Shown one piece after another: positions 18,950 through 28,272 of a stretch of 64,000 nucleotides of DNA. Both the position numbers and the translations under genes were made by a program. Within the stretch, counting starts at the first letter, position 1, and each line of letters begins with the position of its first letter. The notes below the pieces were generated by a model that was given only the letters and a program-made list of their open reading frames with translations, ran no database searches and had not been told where the DNA came from. The stretch is from Novosphingobium sp. ST904 (GTDB lineage: Bacteria; Pseudomonadota; Alphaproteobacteria; Sphingomonadales; Sphingomonadaceae), in assembly GCF_001298105.1 (NCBI RefSeq), contig NZ_LGJH01000141.1:1-64000 (forward strand). Reading direction: 5' to 3'.

Positions 18950-20375
18950 ATGCGAAGCGAACCGCAAGCAAGTGCCTATCGTCCTGCCCCGCGTATCGAG
19001 GCGATTTCCGACTGGATCGCCAGTCCCGTGAGCGCCGCGGCGTTTCCGGCCCATACCCTGCGCTTCCGCAATGACCGGTGGGCGCGGGCAGTCGGGCTGG
19101 ACGGGCTGGACGATGCCGGCTGGACCGCGCATTTCGGCCGCTTCGAACCGCTGCCCGGCAATCTCCCGCAGCCGCTGGCGCTGCGCTATCACGGCCACCA
19201 GTTCCGCGTTTTACAATCCCGACATCGGCGATGGGCGGGGCTTTCTCTTCGCCCAGTTGCTCGACGGGGCCGGAAACGGAACCGGCCGCGTGCTCGACCT
19301 CGGCACCAAGGGATCGGGCCAGACCCCCTACAGCCGCGAAGGCGACGGAAGGCTGACGCTGAAGGGCGCGGTGCGCGAAATCCTCGCCACCGAAATGCTG
19401 GAGGCGCTGGGCGTCCATACCAGCAAGACCTTCTCGGTGATCGAGACCGGCGAGGAACTCTGGCGCGGCGACGAACCCTCGCCCACCCGTTCGGCGGTCA
19501 TGGTGCGGCTCAGCCAGGGCCATATCCGCATCGGCACCTTCCAGCGCCTGCTGGCACTGGAAGAACGCGACCACATGGCCGCGCTCGTCGCCTATTGCCT
19601 GGAAACCTTCCCCGGCGGCCCGCCGCCCGAGGATGCGCCCGGGCGCGAGCAGCCCGCGGTGATCCTGCTGCACCAGGTGGTGGAGCGCATGGCGGACCTC
19701 GCCGCGAGCTGGATGGTCGCGGGCTTCGTCCACGGCGTGCTCAATACCGACAACATGAACATCTCGGGCGAAAGTTTCGATTATGGCCCCTGGCGCTGGC
19801 TCCCGCACTGGGACCCGCGCTTCACCGCCGCCTATTTCGACCGAACCGGCCTCTATGCCTTCGGCCGCCAGCCGGAAGCGGTGCTGTGGAACTGCGGCCA
19901 GCTCGCCATGGCGCTGCGCCTGCTGGTGGGAACCGCCCCGCTGGTGGCCGCGCTGGACCGTTTCGCCCCGCTCTACCAGGAAGCGATGAGCCGCCGGTTC
20001 GCCTGGCGTCTCGGCGTGGTGCCGCAGGGGGTGAAGGACGATGCCGCGCTGATCCAGGCGGCCGAGCAGGCCATGGTCGCCACCGGCGAGGCGCCGGAGC
20101 AGTTCTTCTTCCGCCATCGCGGCGGGCGTGACGGCGGGAACGACCTGTTCGGCCAGCTCATGCACAATTATCGCCCCGCCGCGACGGCGGACGATCCCTT
20201 CTGGAAGCGCAAGGCCCCGCCCGGCATCCTGATCGACGAGGTGGAACGCATCTGGGCGGAGATCGACCAGCATGACGACTGGTCCGCGCTTCACGGGAAA
20301 GTGGACGAAATCCGGGAGCTTGGCCGCCAGCTCGGCCCGGCGCCCGCCCCCGCCGGCCACCCCTTCCCCGCCTGA
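18950..20375 (+). CDS. selO: Protein adenylyltransferase SelO/YdiU (frameshifted at 19209-19212)
   Basis: SelO is a pseudokinase-fold enzyme that transfers AMP to Ser, Thr or Tyr of target proteins. Conserved parts: LRFRNDRWARAVGL, LALRYHGHQF, then GRVLDLGTKGSGQTPYSREGDGRLTLKGAVRE, VMVRLSQGHIRIGTFQ, GFVHGVLNTDNMNISGESFDYGP and EAVLWNCGQLA. The frame breaks in a TTTT run at 19209-19212. Removing one T restores HQFRVYNPDIGDGRGFLFAQL. The repaired length is about 474 residues, normal for the family. The C-terminal selenocysteine/Cys tail of some homologues is absent, as in many bacterial members. The upstream alternative start at 18929 adds seven residues. Confidence 0.88.
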
Positions 20376-20420
20376 GCGACAAAGGATTACAGGTCCTGTT
20401 AGCTTCCCGGTAGGGAACTT

Positions 20421-21947
20421 GTGCAAGAGCATGTGCTGCAGCGAGTTACCCAAGCCAACGGATCAGCCAAAGTCATGGGCGGTACAGCCACGAGGCCGGC
20501 GCAGGATGCCACCAGAGATCAGGAAACCACCGAAACCGTGAACAATGCGGACATCGTTTCCCACGAACCGGCTACCGGCGCGGAAATCTGGCGGGGCAAG
20601 CCCTGCAACGTGGACGAGGTGGTGGACCGCGCGCGGCGGGCCTGGCCGAACTGGGCCGCGCTGCCGCTGGCCACCCGCATCGAACTGCTGCGCCGCTTCG
20701 CCAACGAAGTGCGCAAGGATGCCGACCGGCTGGCCGTCACGATCGCCCGCGAAGTGGGCAAGCCGCTGTGGGAGGCCCGCGCCGAAGTCGAGAACGTGAT
20801 CGCCAAGGTCGAAGTCTCGATCCGCGCCTATGCCGAGCGTACCAGCCAGCGCAAGCTGGACTCCGCGCTCCAGGGCACCATGGCGGTCCGCCACAAGCCG
20901 CACGGCGTGCTCGTCGTGCTGGGACCGTACAATCTCCCGGCCCACTTGCCCAACGCCCACATCGTGCCCGCCCTGATCGCGGGCAACGCGGTGATCTTCA
21001 AGCCGAGCGAGAAAGCCCCCGCCACCGGGGAAATGCTGGCGCGCTGCTTCCACCGCGCCGGGATTTCCGCCTCGGTCATGCAGCTTGCGGTGGGCGGCCC
21101 GCTCGAAGGGCAGGACTTCGTGGCGCATGGCGGGGTGGACGGGGTGCTGTTCACCGGCTCGGCCAATACCGGCATCTCGATCAACCGCCGCCTCGCCGCC
21201 CGTCCGGACAAGCTGGTCGCGCTGGAAATGGGCGGCAACAACCCGATCGTCCTGTGGGACACCCCCAAGCTGACCGATGCCGCCGCGCTCATCGTCCAGT
21301 CGGCTTTCGCGGGCGCGGGGCAGCGCTGCACCGCCGCGCGGCGGCTGATCGTGAAGGGCGCGATCTACGACGCCGCGATCGCCGAAGTGAAGGCGCTGGC
21401 CGACCGGCTCATCGTCGGCGCCCCGTTCGACGAACCGGCACCCTTCATGGGCCCGATGATCGACAACATGGCGGCGGACGGGCTGACAGAAAGCTTCCTC
21501 TATCTGCTGAGCAACGGCGGCAAGGCGATCAAGCATCTTGTCCGCCCGGACGACGCGCTGCCCTTCCTCAGCCCCGCCATCATCGACACCACCGCGATGA
21601 AGGACCGCCCCGACGTGGAACTGTTCGGGCCGATCCTCCAGGTGATCCGCGTGGACGATTTCGACGAGGCGATCGCCGAGGCCAACAATACCCGCTTCGG
21701 CCTTGCCGCATCGCTCGTCGGCGGCAGCCCGCAGGACTACAACCGCTTCTGGGCGAACGTTCGGGCGGGCATCGTCAACTGGAACCGCACGACCACCGGC
21801 CCCAGCCACGCCGCGCCGATGGGCGGCATCGGCCTTTCGGGCAATCACCGTCCCTCGGGCTATTATGCGGCGGATTACTGCGCCTATCCGGTCGCCTCGG
21901 GCGAGATGGAACAGCCGCGCGCGGTGATCGGCGTGGGACTGAAATAG
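20421..21947 (+). CDS. astD: Succinylglutamate-semialdehyde dehydrogenase-like (AstD family)
   Basis: An NAD(P)-dependent aldehyde dehydrogenase of up to 508 residues. It has VLGPYNLPAHLPNAHIVPAL, the NAD-binding GSANTGISINRRLA, LEMGGNNP with the general-base Glu, and the nucleophile Cys in GAGQRCTAARR. The C-terminal GNHRPSGYYAADYCAYPVAS is a hallmark of AstD, the fourth enzyme of arginine succinyltransferase catabolism. The start is uncertain: GTG 20421 (GGGA upstream), ATG 20475 (490 residues, nearest the usual AstD length) or GTG 20538. No astA, astB or astE is nearby, so a related semialdehyde substrate is possible. Confidence 0.82.
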   Translation: MQEHVLQRVTQANGSAKVMGGTATRPAQDATRDQETTETVNNADIVSHEPATGAEIWRGKPCNVDEVVDRARRAWPNWAALPLATRIELLRRFANEVRKDADRLAVTIAREVGKPLWEARAEVENVIAKVEVSIRAYAERTSQRKLDSALQGTMAVRHKPHGVLVVLGPYNLPAHLPNAHIVPALIAGNAVIFKPSEKAPATGEMLARCFHRAGISASVMQLAVGGPLEGQDFVAHGGVDGVLFTGSANTGISINRRLAARPDKLVALEMGGNNPIVLWDTPKLTDAAALIVQSAFAGAGQRCTAARRLIVKGAIYDAAIAEVKALADRLIVGAPFDEPAPFMGPMIDNMAADGLTESFLYLLSNGGKAIKHLVRPDDALPFLSPAIIDTTAMKDRPDVELFGPILQVIRVDDFDEAIAEANNTRFGLAASLVGGSPQDYNRFWANVRAGIVNWNRTTTGPSHAAPMGGIGLSGNHRPSGYYAADYCAYPVASGEMEQPRAVIGVGLK

Positions 21948-21951
21948 GGCC

Positions 21952-22682
21952 TCACTGGCCCGAGGTCACCAGGTCCACTTCCGTCACGCCGTTCGCCAGC
22001 TTGCGGGCATATACCACATAGGCCAGCGCGCCCTTGCGGCCGCCGATCGCGTGATCGGCCCCGTCGACCCGGTATTCCGCGCTGTATCCGCCCTTCTGCG
22101 CCATCGCGTAATAGAACGAGATCACGTCTGCGGGGCTGACGGCGGTGCCGTAGTTGACCACCCGCAGGGCGCAGCCTTCCGTGTCGGTTCCGGCCGCTTC
22201 CTGCACCGCGCCGCGGGGATAGACCGGAAGCGCGGCGGGCAGCTTCGTGGCCCAGCTGTCGGAATAGCGGACCTTGCCCGCGCAGTCGGTCTTCGCGCGC
22301 GGCTGGCCTGCGTGACCCGCGCCGCGCTCGCCGCGCCTTCGGCCAGCGGGGATGCCGAACCCTTCTGCGTTGCCGGGGCCGCGCCCAGCGCGCCGCCGGC
22401 CGCTTCGGCCGCGGCCTTCTTCGCAGCGGCGACAGCCTCGGGAGAGCGGGCGGCGGCGGGCAGAACGATGCCGTTCCCGCTCGCAGCCGGTGCCGGGTTC
22501 CTGCCGCCGGTCATCTCGGGATCGACGACGATCCGGTCCCCCAGCCCGCCCGCCAGCGCGGGATCGCTTGCCTCGTCCACCGGCTTCTTCTCGTGCGAAT
22601 CGCAGCCCGCCAGCAGCAGCGCGGCGCCCATGCCGGCGAGGAGGAGAGAAGTGCGGCCCATGGAGGGATGTCTGGCCTTCAT
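21952..22682 (-). CDS. Uncharacterised lipoprotein (frameshifted near 22305)
   Basis: A 243-residue secreted lipoprotein after repair. The start MKARHPSMGRTSLLLAGM leads to a lipobox ALLLAGC with C27, after a good ribosome-binding site (AAAAGGACG). An Ala/Pro-rich linker of about 100 residues is followed by a compact C-terminal domain (CAGKVRYSDSWATKLPAAL, then GCALRVVNYGTAVSPADVIS and VVYARKLANGVTEVDLV). The frame breaks near 22303-22311, where one base is missing. The C-terminal part, with paired cysteines and a FYYAMAQKGGYSAEY helix-strand, suggests a small envelope domain of unknown function. It is convergent with astD with only 4 bp between stops. Confidence 0.65.
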
Positions 22683-23008
22683 CGTCGCGTCCTTTTCCCG
22701 CCGGGGCCAGGATCTTGCGAGCGGCACTGCGGCATGAATATCTGCCGTCCAGCCTTCCCGGCAATTGGCGCGAAGACAAGGGGCCGCGCCCTCCGATCGC
22801 GGCCGCGTCCCAATTCGGGATGCCCGCCACCGGCTTCGTCAACCCATGGAAAAGCGCGGAAACCATGCGGCGTGAACAGGTCGAGGGCGCCCGCAGCCCA
22901 AAGGCCACGGACGCCCTCTCCCACCCGCCCCCAACCAAATGGAGCCCGGGAGGTCTCCCCCCGCCAGTCGCCGTCCTCGCGGGGGAAGCCAGTCAGTATT
23001 CGGGTGGC
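22683..23008. other. Intergenic region without a supported gene
   Basis: About 326 bp between two minus-strand envelope genes. Short open frames exist on both strands but have no start signals, signal peptides or recognisable motifs. The part nearest 22700 should hold the promoter of the lipoprotein gene. No clear terminator was found. Confidence 0.5.
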
Positions 23009-23431
23009 TTAGCGGCAGCGCGAGCCGCCACGGTCGACCTCGCGGCCCAGCAGGGCACCGCCGACCGCACCCAGCAAGGTGCCGGTGGTGCGATCACCGC
23101 GGCTGTCGATCTCGCGGCCCAGCAGGGCGCCCGCCGCACCGCCTACCAGCAGGCCGGTGGTGCCATTGGAGCGACGGCAGTAGTCGCGACCGTCGCGACC
23201 GCGCCAGGTGTCCCCGCGATAACCGCGATTGTCGCGGTAGTAGCGGTCCCGGCTGCCGTAGCCGCGACGATAATCCTCGCGCGAGTAGCGCTGGCGGCCA
23301 TGTTCGTAAGTCTGCTCGCCGGGAGCCTGGAAGCTGGCGGGGCCGAAGCTGGTCGCGGCCGAAGCGGGCATCGCGGTGGCCAGGCTGGCAGAGGCGGCGG
23401 CGAGAGCGGCGGCCTTGAAGAATGCGTTCAT
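23009..23431 (-). CDS. Glycine-zipper 2TM-type envelope protein
   Basis: A 140-residue exported protein. The start at 23431 (MNAFFKAAALAAASASLATA) follows a strong ribosome-binding site (CGAGGAG) and encodes a signal peptide cleaved near SAA. The middle is very Arg/Tyr/Gly-rich (RRGYGSRDRYYRDNRGYRGD). The C-terminus has two glycine-zipper segments, LLVGGAAGALLGREIDSR and LLGAVGGALLGREVD, typical of the Rick_17kDa_Anti/glycine-zipper 2TM family associated with the outer membrane. The exact role is unknown; envelope integrity or stress is the usual inference. Confidence 0.8.
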   Translation of the reverse strand: MNAFFKAAALAAASASLATAMPASAATSFGPASFQAPGEQTYEHGRQRYSREDYRRGYGSRDRYYRDNRGYRGDTWRGRDGRDYCRRSNGTTGLLVGGAAGALLGREIDSRGDRTTGTLLGAVGGALLGREVDRGGSRCR

Positions 23432-23635
23432 TTCGAATCTCCTCGTCATTGCGGGAGGGGCTTGTTGGCCTCGATCCGCTGTATGCATTCATCTTTAGGG
23501 CACCCAAGCTGAACGAAGCGCAACGCGGCTGTCAGAATTCGCGATATCGACGAGGCGAGGGACGTGTTGCGACGAACCGCTTGCCGCAAGGCATTCCGGC
23601 ACTTATCGCGACCGGCCACCAAGCGAAGGTTTCCC

Positions 23636-24543
23636 ATGCGACACGTCTCCCAGAACCCCGGCCGCCAGTCGGGCGGACTCCTGCAGGCATTGGGCGCCTA
23701 TTTCATCTGGTGCCTGTTCCCGCTCTACTTCGCGGCGCTGCATACGGTGGCCCCGTTCGAGGTCGTGGCCTGGCGGCTGCTGTTCACCCTGCCGTTCTGC
23801 CTCATCATGGTCGCGGTGCTGCGCCAGGGGCCGCAACTGCGCGCCGCACTCGGCAATCCGCGCATCCTGGGCGCGCTGGCGCTGAGCGGGCTGCTGATCG
23901 GCACCAACTGGCTGGTCTACGTGATCGCCGTGCTCGAAGGCCACGTGCTGGCCGCCAGCCTCGGCTACTACATCAATCCGCTGGTGAACGTGCTGGCCGG
24001 CACGATCTTCCTGCGCGAGCGGTTGACGCGGCTGCAATGGCTGGCGGTGATCCTGGCCGGGGTCGGCGTTGCCATGCTGGCCTGGGGCGCGATCGACACG
24101 CTGTGGATCAGCCTCAGCCTCGCGCTGAGCTTCGCGGGCTATGGCCTCGTGCGCAAGCTGGCACCGGTCGAAGCCCTGCCGGGCCTCACCGTGGAAACGC
24201 TGGTGCTGCTGGTGCCGGCGCTGGGGATGCTGGGCTGGCAGGCGCAAGCCCGGCCGGGCTCGCCATGGGGCAGGCGCCGACCACCAGCATCCTGCTTGCC
24301 TGCGCAGGGATCGTTACCGGCGTTCCGCTGCTGCTTTTTGCAAGCGCGGCGCGGCGGCTGGATTTCTCGGTGCTCGGCTTCATCCAGTTCGTGACGCCCA
24401 CGGGCGTGTTCCTGCTCGGCCTCTTCGCCTTCGGCGAGCCGCTCAAGCGGGTGCAGGTCTACTGCTTCCTGTTCATCTGGACCGCCATCGCCGTGTTCTG
24501 CTGGGACCTGCTTTCGCGCAAGCGCAAGGTCGCCGCAGCCTGA
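23636..24543 (+). CDS. rarD: RarD/EamA-family transporter (frameshifted near 24245)
   Basis: A ten-helix drug/metabolite-superfamily permease of the RarD type. Seen: ALGAYFIWCLFPLYFAAL at the start, then SGLLIGTNWLVYVIAV, GHVLAASLGYYINPLVNVLAG, FLRERLTRLQWLAV and the late LDFSVLGFIQFVTPTGVFLL with GEPLKRVQVYCFLFIW. These match RarD closely. The frame breaks between 24240 and 24262 (one base lost). The repaired length is 302 residues. The start at 23636 (MRHVSQNPGRQ) follows GAAGG. The substrate is unknown; the chloramphenicol link of the name is historical. It is convergent with the HPP gene, 10 bp apart. Confidence 0.83.
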
Positions 24544-24553
24544 ACCGCTGCCG

Positions 24554-25230
24554 TCAGGCGCGCCTGCCGCGCTGGAGAAGCGCCTGAACGAAGGCGTCGA
24601 GATCGTCCACCTCGACGTCGAGCACTTCGTCCCACTCGGCCAGCAGCGCCTCGATATCCGCGCGCGTATAGGGATCGGGCGCCTTGTGCTGCACTTTCGG
24701 CGCGCGGTGCGGCCAGGGGTGGCCGGTGAGGTTATTGTATATCCACCCGAACTGGCTGAGAATCACGACATTGAGCGCCAGCGGAACGAGATAGCTGATG
24801 CCCCAGGCCTGGCTGCCCGTGGCCCCCAGCGCATAGAGCAGCGCGCAGGCACCGCCCGGAGGGTGCAGGCTGCGGGTGAGCGACATGGCCGCGATCGCCA
24901 GCCCCACCGCAACCGCGCCTGCCAGCCACGGATCGCCCAGCAGGTGGCCCACCGCCAGCCCGACCATCGCGGAAATGAGATTGCGCCGATCACGGACCAC
25001 GGCTGCGCCAGCGGGCTGGCGGGAACGCAGAACACGAGCACGGTCGAGGCGCCGAGCGGCGCGACGAGAAACGGCAGCGCCGCCAGTTCCGAACTCTGCA
25101 GCAGCCAGGTGACACCGCCGGCAATGGCGATTCCCAACATGCCGCCGAAAGCCCCGCGCATCCAGCCGAGGCGCCCCAGCCCGCCGCGCGCCAAGCCGCC
25201 GCGCAATATCGTCATCAATCCCGCCGCCAC
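24554..25230 (-). CDS. HPP-family membrane protein (frameshifted near 24985)
   Basis: An HPP-domain protein with four membrane segments, named for the conserved His-Pro-Pro motif seen here as RSLHPPGGACALLYALGA. Other conserved parts are LPFLVAPLGASTVLVFCVP with PLAQPWSVIG and, in the second frame, NLISAMVGLAVGHLLGDPWLAGAVAVGLAIAAMS. One missing G near 24983-24988 joins the two frames as SVIGGNLISAMVGL. The repaired length is 225 residues. The C-terminal tail (DIEALLAEWDEVLDVEVDDL) is acidic and soluble. Plant and cyanobacterial members transport nitrite; that role here is only a possibility. Confidence 0.75.
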
Positions 25231-25404
25231 CGGCCCCGCTCTCCATTACAGTGCGAACGGGCGGCCTATGGACGAGTCGCCCAGCCATGGCGAGGCGAGT
25301 CGTGCTTGGGCACCGGAAAGCCGGTGTGTGACGGGCTTCGTCATCCTCGCCGCGCCATGCTGCCGCAAATAGGCCACGATCGCGTGTTTGCCTGCGCTCT
25401 CCCG

Positions 25405-25755
25405 ATGGAGCGCCCCATGCCCGCGATCGACGCCGCACCTGCTGTCCCCGCTGCCGAGCAGACGATCGACGCCTTCGACCTCAGGCAGTTGCGCGCCCCG
25501 CCGGATGCCCGGTTCAGCGCCGTGCGCCCGCGCTGCCCCGAAGCGCGCTCGGGAGAGATCGTGGTCTGCGCGCCAGACCCGGAGCGGGAACGGCTACGCC
25601 CGCTCCCCGAAGGCTATGACATTCCCGAAGGTCCGCCCCGGCTGGAGATGAAGCTGGATGAAACCACCAGCGCCGATGTGCATCTGGAAGCCCAGGTCTT
25701 TCCCAACGGCACGGTCAGCAACCGGCTGATGGTGGGCCTGAAGAAGAAGTTCTGA
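25405..25755 (+). CDS. Conserved hypothetical protein
   Basis: A small protein of about 116 residues from ATG 25405; longer starts at 25357 or 25306 remain open. An Ala/Pro-rich N-terminus is followed by RCPEARSGEIVVCAPDPERERLRPLP and a C-terminal strand-like part ending NGTVSNRLMVGLKKKF. Two cysteines (in RCPEA and VVCAP) are spaced as in several sphingomonad hypothetical exported proteins, but the family has no known function. Coding potential is supported by an uninterrupted frame and by the position between two hairpin-bounded convergent genes. Confidence 0.55.
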   Translation: MERPMPAIDAAPAVPAAEQTIDAFDLRQLRAPPDARFSAVRPRCPEARSGEIVVCAPDPERERLRPLPEGYDIPEGPPRLEMKLDETTSADVHLEAQVFPNGTVSNRLMVGLKKKF

Positions 25756-25772
25756 AGCACCTTGGCCACATG

Positions 25773-25852
25773 AAAAGCCCGTCCGCCCGAGGGAAAGGCG
25801 GACCGGGCCCGTTGGGCGTCCCGGCGACAGGAGGGGGAAGTGTCCGGGACGC
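25773..25852. terminator. Convergent-gene terminator hairpins
   Basis: Two inverted repeats fill the gap between convergent genes. GTCCGCC (25781-25787) pairs with GGCGGAC (25797-25803); on the minus strand it is followed by GGGCTTTT, a good terminator for the nitroreductase transcript. GCGTCCCGG (25816-25824) pairs with CCGGGACGC (25844-25852); on the plus strand TTAT follows, a weaker terminator for the upstream hypothetical gene. Confidence 0.65.
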
Positions 25853-25861
25853 TTATAGGGT

Positions 25862-26440
25862 TCAGGCGAACTTGCCGGCCCGGGCGATCTCGGCCACCGG
25901 CTTGCGGCCCGAGGCCACTTCGCGTTCCTGAAGGAATTCGGGAAGCTGGCTCTTGTCGCCGATCCGGCCGATGGCGAAGGCCGCTTCAAGGCGGTGATCG
26001 GCGGGAATGCCAAGCGCCTGCTCGGCCTCGCCGAACTTCAGCCCGGTCATGCCATGCGTATGGTAGCCCAGCGCCTGCGCCTGGAGCGCCGCCAGCGCCC
26101 ATACCGCACCGGCATCGAAGCTGTGGCTGTGATTGTCCGAATTGCCCTTGTCCGAGCGCATCTGGCTATCGGACACGACATAGACGAGCGCCGAGGCGTC
26201 CTTGGCCCAGCCCTGGTTGAACTCGATCAGCTGCGAAAGCAGCAGGTCCCAGTTGGCATCGCCCTTCTTCGCATAGAGGAAGGTCCAGGGCTGCACGTTG
26301 TAGGCCGAAGGCGCCCAGCCGGCAGCCTCGAAGATCACGTCGAGGTCTTCCTGCGAAATCTCGCTGCCATCGAAGGCGCGCGGCGACCAGCGGTTGACGA
26401 TCAGCTTCTCGACCTTGGGATGGGCAGTACGTCCGGTCAT
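25862..26440 (-). CDS. Nitroreductase family FMN oxidoreductase
   Basis: A 192-residue flavin enzyme of the nitroreductase fold. The FMN-binding Arg/Ser segment NRWSPRAFDGSEIS and the conserved WAPSAYNVQPWTFLYA are clear, and LEAAFAIGRIGDKSQLPEF is the usual C-terminal flavin contact region. It likely reduces nitro-compounds, quinones or enals with NAD(P)H. It lies 45 bp downstream of the pirin gene on the same strand, in a LysR-pirin-nitroreductase arrangement that suggests induction by aromatic or electrophilic compounds. Confidence 0.87.
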   Translation of the reverse strand: MTGRTAHPKVEKLIVNRWSPRAFDGSEISQEDLDVIFEAAGWAPSAYNVQPWTFLYAKKGDANWDLLLSQLIEFNQGWAKDASALVYVVSDSQMRSDKGNSDNHSHSFDAGAVWALAALQAQALGYHTHGMTGLKFGEAEQALGIPADHRLEAAFAIGRIGDKSQLPEFLQEREVASGRKPVAEIARAGKFA

Positions 26441-26485
26441 GTCGATTTCCTTGGTTGATGAGAATGTTGGGAGAGAAAGGGAGAT

Positions 26486-27178
26486 TCAGGCCGCGTCGAC
26501 CAGGACGAGCTCGGCATCCTCGATGGCGGTGACGGTGATGGTATCGAGCCCGGTGATCGCCACGCCGTCGCGCGGCTGCGCTTCGACATCGCCCACCAGG
26601 ATGCGGCCCTTCGCGGAAACCAGATAGGCATGGCGCCCGCGCCCGGTTTCGTAAGTGACGGTGTCGCCCGCCTTGACGGTGGCACCCAGCACGCGGGCAT
26701 CGGCTCGGATCGGCAGCGCGTCCTCATCCCCGGCGATGCCGCTGGCGAGAGTCACGAAGCGACCGGTGCGATCGTCCTTCGGGAACGGCCGCGCCCCCCA
26801 GCCCGGAGCCTCGCCCCGCTGGTCCGGCAGGATCAGATCTGGAACAGGGTGGTCGCCTCGTCCTCGAGATTGAACTCGGAATGGACGATGCCGGTCCCCG
26901 CGCTCATCACCTGGACGTCACGCGCGTGCGCCGCTTGTTGCCAAGCTGTCCTGATGCGTGATCGCCCCGGTACGGACATAAGTGATGATTTCCATGTCGC
27001 GGTGCGGGTGCGGCGGGAAACCCGAACGCGGGCCGATGGTATCGTCGTTCCAGACCCTCAGGCGCCCCCAGTTGGTGCGGGCCGGATCGTGGTAATCGGC
27101 GAAGGAAAAATGGTGATGGGCATCGAGCCAGCCGTGATCGGCGGCTCCGAGGCTAGCGAAGGGACGAACTTCGATCAT
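26486..27178 (-). CDS. Pirin-family protein (three single-base deletions)
   Basis: A YhhW-type pirin, a two-cupin metal protein sometimes shown to have quercetin dioxygenase activity. The N-terminal cupin shows HHHFSFADYHDP, SGFPPHPHRDMEIITYV and GAITHQDSLG. The middle, VQVMSAGTGIVHSEFNLE, and the C-terminal cupin are in other frames. Single missing bases near 26941, 26926 and 26835 are needed. Adding three bases gives exactly 231 residues, the length of E. coli YhhW. The start at 27178 has an excellent ribosome-binding site (CAGGAGG). It is divergent from the LysR gene, which probably controls it. Confidence 0.8.
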
Positions 27179-27271
27179 GTGGCCCTCCTGGGTCAGTTTG
27201 TGTGCCGTTCTGTGCCCCCTAGGTAGCGCTTGCCGAGCCACCGGATAATTGGGATAAAATCGATCGAGATG

Positions 27272-27286
27272 TTCAACTAAACTGAA
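27272..27286. promoter_or_regulatory. Candidate LysR-type operator
   Basis: TTCAACTAAACTGAA is an imperfect palindrome (TTCA/TGAA) containing the LysR T-N11-A pattern. It lies 15 bp before the LysR gene start and about 95 bp before the pirin start. It is a plausible autoregulatory or divergent operator; it is inferred from pattern and position only. Confidence 0.4.
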
Positions 27287-27300
27287 GGCTTCTTCTACCG

Positions 27301-28245
27301 ATGGTCGATATCGCGCCGCCCAGCCTCGATCACTTGCGCACCTTCCTGCTCGTCGTCGAGGAAGGCAGCTTCGGCGGCGCGGCCCGCAAGCTGGGCCGCG
27401 CGATCTCGGTGGTGAGCTATGCCATCGCCCAGCTCGAAACCCAGCTCGACGTCCGCCTGTTCGAACGGGAAGGCTCGCGAAAACCGAAGCTTACCGAGCA
27501 GGGACGCGCCTTGCTGAGCGAGGCCCATGCCATCGCCGACGATGTCGACGCCCTGCTCGCCAAGGTGCGCAGCCTGCGGCAGGGACTGGAAGCGGAACTC
27601 TCGCTGGCGGTGGATGTCATGGTGCCGGGCAACGTGCTGGCAAAGCTGCTGCGCGACTTTCAGGTGATGTTCCCGAGCGTCCCCCTCCGCCTCCATGTGG
27701 AAGCGCTGGGCGCCGTCGCCGCGCTGGTGCTGGACAGCCGCGCGACTCTTGCCATCGCCGGGCCCGATATCCTCGATCTTCCCGAAATCCAGCGCGAAAC
27801 CGTGGGTTCTGTCGAGATGGTGCCGGTGGCCGCCCCCGGCCATCCGCTCGCCGTGCCCGGCCCGATCGCCCCGGGTGAGGCGCGCAAGCACCTGCAACTC
27901 GTGCTGACCGATCGCTCTCCATTGACGGAAGGCCGGGACTTTTCGGTCTTCAGCCCCCGGTCCTGGCGCCTCGCCGATCTCGGCGCCAAACATGCCCTGC
28001 TCAAGGAGGGAATTGGCTGGGGATCGATGCCGCGCCACCGGATTTCCGCCGATCTTGCCAGCGGCGAACTGGTCGAACTCCACCTGCCCGAACGGCCGAC
28101 TATCGACTATGCCCTCGTCGCCCTGTGGCGCAAGGACAGTCCGCCCGGCCCCGCCGCCGTCTGGGTTCTCGACGAGATTCGCGAACGTCTCGCGAACTGC
28201 GCGCCGATCGCCGCCCCTGCTTCCCCCAATCGGACACTTGCGTAG
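27301..28245 (+). CDS. LysR-family transcriptional regulator
   Basis: A 314-residue LysR regulator. The N-terminal winged helix-turn-helix is at about 9-66 (LDHLRTFLLVVEEGSFGGAA, then ISVVSYAIAQLETQLDVRLF and LTEQGRALL). A linker helix and a periplasmic-binding-protein-like effector domain follow (VPVAAPGHPLAVPG, LKEGIGWGSMPRHRI). Divergent orientation from the pirin gene, with the nitroreductase behind it, is the usual LysR arrangement for controlling the neighbour. The effector is unknown. The start at 27301 gives the canonical spacing to the DNA-binding domain. Confidence 0.9.
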   Translation: MVDIAPPSLDHLRTFLLVVEEGSFGGAARKLGRAISVVSYAIAQLETQLDVRLFEREGSRKPKLTEQGRALLSEAHAIADDVDALLAKVRSLRQGLEAELSLAVDVMVPGNVLAKLLRDFQVMFPSVPLRLHVEALGAVAALVLDSRATLAIAGPDILDLPEIQRETVGSVEMVPVAAPGHPLAVPGPIAPGEARKHLQLVLTDRSPLTEGRDFSVFSPRSWRLADLGAKHALLKEGIGWGSMPRHRISADLASGELVELHLPERPTIDYALVALWRKDSPPGPAAVWVLDEIRERLANCAPIAAPASPNRTLA

Positions 28246-28272
28246 CTCGCGGCGCTGCCCCACTTATCGGCC

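Noticed and set aside
16719..18950. Long plus-strand open frame opposite the glycosyltransferase and hydrolase genes
   Set aside because: Composition is typical of antisense GC-rich frames; both minus-strand genes have clear family motifs.
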